The notes beneath the pieces are model-generated. The model had not been told where the DNA came from. It searched no databases and saw only the letters and a program-made list of their open reading frames with translations. Both the position numbers and the translations under genes were made by a program. A DNA stretch of 38,881 bases from Bacteroidota bacterium (GTDB lineage: Bacteria > Bacteroidota > Bacteroidia > Chitinophagales > Saprospiraceae). The stretch is from assembly GCA_024642705.1 (NCBI GenBank), contig JAHEAQ010000015.1:31109-69989 (forward strand), in the 5' to 3' direction. Positions 34,410 to 38,881 of the stretch are shown piece after piece; position 1 is the first letter of the stretch, and each line of letters opens with the position of its first letter.

Positions 34410-37400
34410 CTATCTAACTACAGTAATATCTCCTTTTAGAATTTTCTCAGAACCATCAATCAATTGAACCTTACCATACCAGGCAAATATTGCAGGATTA
34501 ACATAAATCCCTTTAAATGTTCCATTCCATCCAAGCTCTTCTATTCCAGGTTCAAAATTTCTATTTTCAAATACCAATTCACCCCATCTGTTAAAAATCT
34601 TTAATTCAAGAATTTTGTCCACCTGAGATCCAGAGTATAATGTAAAGTAATCATTATCACCATCGCCATTTGGTGAAAATGCATTTGGCGCATAGACTTT
34701 ACTTCTTCTGTCCACATATATCCTAACAGTCGAGAATTCGGAACAACCGTAAATATCAGTCAAAGTCGCGGTATAAACTGTTGTATAATATGGAGAAACA
34801 AATGGGTTCATACATTCAATACAACTTATATTAGATTCAGCTGGAGACCAAACAACAGATTCAACCAAATCAGTTTCAATATTTATTTCAGCTTCTAATT
34901 GAGTTGTATCTCCTAAAACTATTCTCCTGTCCTCTCCAGCATAAATATTCAGGTCTAAACCTTCGAACAATATTAAGTTTTTAGTAAGTGAACAACCGTT
35001 TGAACCTTTAACTGTTATTTGATAATTTCCAGCTCCAAGATTCTCCCAAATAGTCTTTTCCGAAAAGGTTCCTTTATTTATAGCATAAACAAATGGACCT
35101 ATTCCACCTTGAACATCAATGACTGCAATCAAACCTTCTAAATCATTAAAACATGGGTTTATTGATTCCAAGGTAAAATCAACAATTGGTACAATATCAT
35201 CAATAATTACAGTACTGTCAATTGAAGAACAACCATTTTTGATATTCGTTACTTCTAAATAATATGTTCCTATTGCATCGATATTTGGAGACAATGTATT
35301 TCCTCCACTTACTATATTACCATTATTCGTCGTCCATTTATAACTAAAATTTGAACCCACTGAAGATCCTTCTCCAATTAAGTTAACATTAGTTAATATA
35401 CAATCTATAGTAAATCCAGGACCAGCCTCAGCTTGAGGATATTCCCTATTTAATATAACAGTAACCGTTTCAAATGTTTCGCATAAACTAATTTTATCCG
35501 TTACTTTAACCGTATATAATCCAGGACCATCAACCTCAATACTGCTTAATGTAGGATCAGAAATAATATTTCCTGTTCCTGATGTCGTCCATTCATAAAA
35601 AACGTTTGTATTGTTGGATAATTCATTGACAGTCAATATCACAAAATCATTTATACAATTTAATTCTAAAGGAACAGGTATTTGTAATTCTGGATAACTA
35701 ATTATACTTTTTACAATAACCTTATCTGTATTTATACAGTTGCTAATTTCATCTTCAACAATTAAAGTATATTCTCCAGGAATAGATGTTTCAAAAATAA
35801 ATGGATCATTGGTTATTAATTCATTGCCATCTGGTCCTATCCAAGTATATTTCTTTCCTTTACTTGAATTCGAGGCATTAATGGTGACAACAGGCACTGC
35901 ACAGTTGATAATCAAATCTTTACCTGCGTCTGCGTTAGGGAAATTTGAATCAATTGTTACTAAAACGGAATCAATTGCAGTACATAATGTCACATTATTT
36001 GTCACAAGCAAATAATACATGCCTGGTTGATCCACTAAAGGATTGATATCATTCTCTCCACTAACAATATTCCCTTCTTCCGAAGTCCATAAGTAAGAAT
36101 AGTTACCACTCGAAGAACCTAATCCGTTTAAGTAATCTTCTTGCACATCACAAGTTAATTCAAAACCATTTCCAGCTTCAGCTATTGGTGATGAATTTAT
36201 TATGACTTCAACAATCGTTTCTTCATCATCGCATGGACTTTGAGAATCAATAAAATATTTAAATTTATAAATTCCAGGATTTTGATTTAAAGTATTAAAT
36301 GTTCCATTTGAAGCGTCAAATGCATTAGCGTTTGAACTCGTTATTTCAGACCAAATACCACCCGTATCCTCATTTTCTAACAAATCATAAAGATTAATGA
36401 GCCTACTATCATCTTGGCATATTTCAAGTACTGGTAAAGCATTGCCTGAAGAAAGTTTCTCAAATAAGACTACGAAAATGCTTGTATCTGATTTACAAAG
36501 TGGGTCAATTACGTCTAAAGTAAATTTAATTTCATAGGTTCCTGCATCAGAATTTTGAACAGTAAAAATATCCCCTTGCAAAATAGCTGGTCTATTTCCT
36601 GCTGGAGCATTGACAATTGTCCAGCTACCATCATGGGAATCATTTTCTATAGAGCTCAAATCAAAGTTTTCACTATCGTTACAGAATGGTCCAGCTTCTC
36701 CAATATTAATGATAGGGCATGAACAATCTAAAACGGTAATATTTACCAAATATGTATTGGATAGACAAATACCTCCTGTCTCATCAATGGTATATTCCAG
36801 TTGATAATCTCCAGGAATAACACCATGAAAATCTGCAATATTTCCATTCAAACTCATTCCTGAATTAGAAATATCTTTCCATATTCCATTTAATGATCCT
36901 GACAATATTAACGTATCCAAATCAATAATTGAACCTTTAAAATCCAAGTTGCAAATTTCAGTATAGTCAACTAAAGTTGCCTCAGAAGGAATAGATACCT
37001 CAACCTTTGCTTTGCCAAATACCTCTCCATCACAATGTTTATCATTCATACTTATGATAGTAACATCAATATCAACAAATGCTTCAATTTCAAATTTATA
37101 TACGGATGTCATAATGTTGTTAATGACAAATAATTCATTATTAGCCAATACTTCAATGGTCCAAGGAGCTTCTCCTGTTAATTGAACTTCTACTTCCACC
37201 AAACTCCCTTCACAAACATTGAAATCTCCAGCAATTGTGGCAGTTGGGATTTCATAAAAAACCACAGGTTGTCCAATCGCAATTTTAGTACATTCATCAC
37301 TCAAGTCAATGAAACCATTATTCATTTTGTTTCCAACCACTGCTGAAATATAATAGGTTTGGCCAAAATTCATTTTTGCAGGATCGAAAAAGAAAGTTGA

Positions 37401-38881
37401 AGTATGGCTGAGTGCTATTACATTGACTAACAGTGTATCATTTCCTTCATGTAATACAAACATTAAGTCATCGTTGAAATCAAAAAATTGTGTAGATGCA
37501 TCATAAACTCCATTTGCTGTCAATTCATCGCCACATAATTCAATTAAATTTTGACTCATTGTGCCAACCATTGAGATACATCCACATTCGATTCCCACAT
37601 CTGCAATAGTTATAATTTCACACGCATTAATGTCACTAACTTCAAAAGAATAACTAACCAGTGATCCAATTGATTCACTTATGAAAATATATGGTTCCAC
37701 TCCAGTAGGGTTGTCAATTTTGATACCATCTATAAAATAATTATATGGATCTCCACCACTAATTTCAAATGAAACTCTGTATCCTGGTTCTAATGCATTA
37801 CATTCTACCAACACATTGCTTACACTTGGAGAAGAAAACAATTCAATAATTGCTGACCCAGACCCTTGAGAAGAACAACCATTACTGTTAGATACTTTGC
37901 CTAAAGTATATATTCCTGGTTCTGTAACATCAAAACTAAATACTTGGCTAGTAGAATTGAATTCACTATAAAGAACACCATCTTTTAAAACTTCGAAAAT
38001 CCAATTGTCTCCATTTTCCAAATTAATTATAATGTTGACAAGATTTGTTGATCCCTCACAAATATTTCCACCACCAACCAGCGTTCCTTGTGGGATTGGT
38101 TGCTCAATGATAGAAAATGATTCTTCTGTATTACATTCATTTCCACCAGCAAATATAAATATCTTAGTTCCTGGATATACTTTTTCACCAACATTTAGTT
38201 TGTTGCCAGTTTTATTCGGTCCTGTATAATAGGATTCAGATAAATCTAAATTTGACCCTAAAATAGGCTTAAGAACGTAATAATCGCATACATATTGATC
38301 GCCAGGATTCGTGATAATTGGCGTATTAATAATTTCAACGGCAAACATTTTTTCATCTTCACAAGTGCCAGTCAACACATACATATACAATGTAGTACTT
38401 GTACTAATTAAGTCTCCTTCTGAAAATAAAGTTCCTGTACCCCCTGGTCCTGTATAATACTTTGCATTATTCACTCCAGTACCTGTAATTGCAGGTAAAA
38501 TATAGCTATCACATGATATTACATCAATTCGATCATCAAGAGAAGGCGTTGCTATAATGTCAATTGTAACAATTTTCTCATCTGAACATAAACCCTGAGT
38601 ATCAAAAACATATAAAGTTATTGATGTAGTAATTACATCTCCAGCTTTGTATTGAGTTCCAGTTCCTCCAGATCCTGTCCAATAAGATTCGTTTCCACTC
38701 AACCCTGTTCCTAATATGGTTGGCAATACATAAGAATCGCATGAAGTAGCTCCAATTGGATCTGCTAATTCCGGAGTCTCAATTATGGTTACTTCAAATA
38801 ATTCTTCAGTGCTGCATGAACCCGCTGAAACATACATATATAAAGTAGTACTTGTACTAATTATATCGCCAGCTGAATATG
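34410..38881 (-). CDS. Giant cysteine-rich repeat surface protein with CHU_C/type B T9SS sorting domain (5' end outside the window)
   Basis: The frame is open to the window edge (YSAGDIISTSTTLYMYVSAG is read before the first Met at 38837), so the N-terminus is missing and that Met is internal. About 1490 residues are visible. First come several units of about 75 residues, each with a CDSYVLP or CDxYxL block, a YxTGPGGTGT block and a STSTTLYMY strand. PKD/Ig-like units follow; at about 35,190-36,190 at least four units of about 85 residues begin AEAGxGFxxxC and contain YxWTTxxGNIVSG. The C-terminus is the gliding-motility-associated CHU_C domain: YAPNAFSPNGDGDNDYF, LKIFNRWGELVFEN, GWNGTFKGI. 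Type B sorting domains direct export by the type IX system and surface attachment. A SprB-like adhesin role is the best inference. Confidence 0.88.
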   Translation of the reverse strand, partial: YSAGDIISTSTTLYMYVSAGSCSTEELFEVTIIETPELADPIGATSCDSYVLPTILGTGLSGNESYWTGSGGTGTQYKAGDVITTSITLYVFDTQGLCSDEKIVTIDIIATPSLDDRIDVISCDSYILPAITGTGVNNAKYYTGPGGTGTLFSEGDLISTSTTLYMYVLTGTCEDEKMFAVEIINTPIITNPGDQYVCDYYVLKPILGSNLDLSESYYTGPNKTGNKLNVGEKVYPGTKIFIFAGGNECNTEESFSIIEQPIPQGTLVGGGNICEGSTNLVNIIINLENGDNWIFEVLKDGVLYSEFNSTSQVFSFDVTEPGIYTLGKVSNSNGCSSQGSGSAIIELFSSPSVSNVLVECNALEPGYRVSFEISGGDPYNYFIDGIKIDNPTGVEPYIFISESIGSLVSYSFEVSDINACEIITIADVGIECGCISMVGTMSQNLIELCGDELTANGVYDASTQFFDFNDDLMFVLHEGNDTLLVNVIALSHTSTFFFDPAKMNFGQTYYISAVVGNKMNNGFIDLSDECTKIAIGQPVVFYEIPTATIAGDFNVCEGSLVEVEVQLTGEAPWTIEVLANNELFVINNIMTSVYKFEIEAFVDIDVTIISMNDKHCDGEVFGKAKVEVSIPSEATLVDYTEICNLDFKGSIIDLDTLILSGSLNGIWKDISNSGMSLNGNIADFHGVIPGDYQLEYTIDETGGICLSNTYLVNITVLDCSCPIINIGEAGPFCNDSENFDLSSIENDSHDGSWTIVNAPAGNRPAILQGDIFTVQNSDAGTYEIKFTLDVIDPLCKSDTSIFVVLFEKLSSGNALPVLEICQDDSRLINLYDLLENEDTGGIWSEITSSNANAFDASNGTFNTLNQNPGIYKFKYFIDSQSPCDDEETIVEVIINSSPIAEAGNGFELTCDVQEDYLNGLGSSSGNYSYLWTSEEGNIVSGENDINPLVDQPGMYYLLVTNNVTLCTAIDSVLVTIDSNFPNADAGKDLIINCAVPVVTINASNSSKGKKYTWIGPDGNELITNDPFIFETSIPGEYTLIVEDEISNCINTDKVIVKSIISYPELQIPVPLELNCINDFVILTVNELSNNTNVFYEWTTSGTGNIISDPTLSSIEVDGPGLYTVKVTDKISLCETFETVTVILNREYPQAEAGPGFTIDCILTNVNLIGEGSSVGSNFSYKWTTNNGNIVSGGNTLSPNIDAIGTYYLEVTNIKNGCSSIDSTVIIDDIVPIVDFTLESINPCFNDLEGLIAVIDVQGGIGPFVYAINKGTFSEKTIWENLGAGNYQITVKGSNGCSLTKNLILFEGLDLNIYAGEDRRIVLGDTTQLEAEINIETDLVESVVWSPAESNISCIECMNPFVSPYYTTVYTATLTDIYGCSEFSTVRIYVDRRSKVYAPNAFSPNGDGDNDYFTLYSGSQVDKILELKIFNRWGELVFENRNFEPGIEELGWNGTFKGIYVNPAIFAWYGKVQLIDGSEKILKGDITVVR

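Noticed and set aside
38837-38881. Met at 38837 as the start of the giant surface protein
   Set aside because: The frame stays open upstream to the window edge and encodes the same STSTTLYMY repeat strand, so this Met is internal and the gene is truncated by the window.
37900-38881. Regular repeats suggesting a CRISPR array
   Set aside because: They are about 225 bases long, lie in one open reading frame and encode protein repeat units.
1-38881. tRNA, rRNA or other classical RNA genes
   Set aside because: No tRNA-like cloverleaf ends, CCA-proximal T-loop motifs or rRNA segments were recognised on either strand by eye.

Overview
The window is AT-rich chromosomal DNA from a member of the Bacteroidota, most likely a Saprospiraceae-like or related gliding/marine lineage. 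The evidence is a SusC/SusD pair, many Bacteroidota-type lipoproteins, a very large secreted protein with a type IX secretion/gliding C-terminal domain, near-absence of Shine-Dalgarno sequences, and several matches to the Bacteroidota -7 promoter element TAnnTTTG. The phylum is well supported; the family is an inference.

Layout. Positions 1-6921 hold housekeeping genes: a PASTA-domain membrane protein with a rhodanese (+), dCTP deaminase (-), a phosphopantetheinyl transferase overlapping a small lipoprotein gene (+), then gcvP and hldD (-). Positions 6922-9705 are a 2.8-kb stretch without an intact gene. It contains a decayed IS110-family transposase, a second decayed reading frame that I cannot name, and control signals ahead of the next operon. 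Positions 9706-24476 form an accessory locus: susC, susD, an 1111-residue FG-GAP/ASPIC lipoprotein, a TPR/FG-GAP/ASPIC lipoprotein, a divergent phytanoyl-CoA-dioxygenase-like gene, and a 1032-residue DUF5107/TPR protein. Positions 24477-25291 contain a frameshifted remnant of an IS3-type OrfA. From 25292 to 34231 housekeeping genes resume: metK, a FAH-family gene, trpS, ridA, rpmF, yceD, two unknown envelope proteins, fumC, sodB and an unknown lipoprotein. The window ends inside a gene (34410 to beyond 38881) for a giant cysteine-rich repeat protein ending in a CHU_C/type B sorting domain.

The most interesting part is the 9.7-24.5 kb locus. It looks like an outer-membrane uptake system (SusC channel, SusD-like capture lipoprotein) coupled to large Ca-binding-type beta-propeller lipoproteins, an Fe(II)/2-oxoglutarate dioxygenase and a mutarotase-fold-like DUF5107 protein. 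It has no recognisable glycoside hydrolase, sulfatase, peptidase or dedicated regulator gene. It lies between two IS remnants and two blocks of core genes, consistent with an acquired island. Its substrate cannot be read from the sequence.
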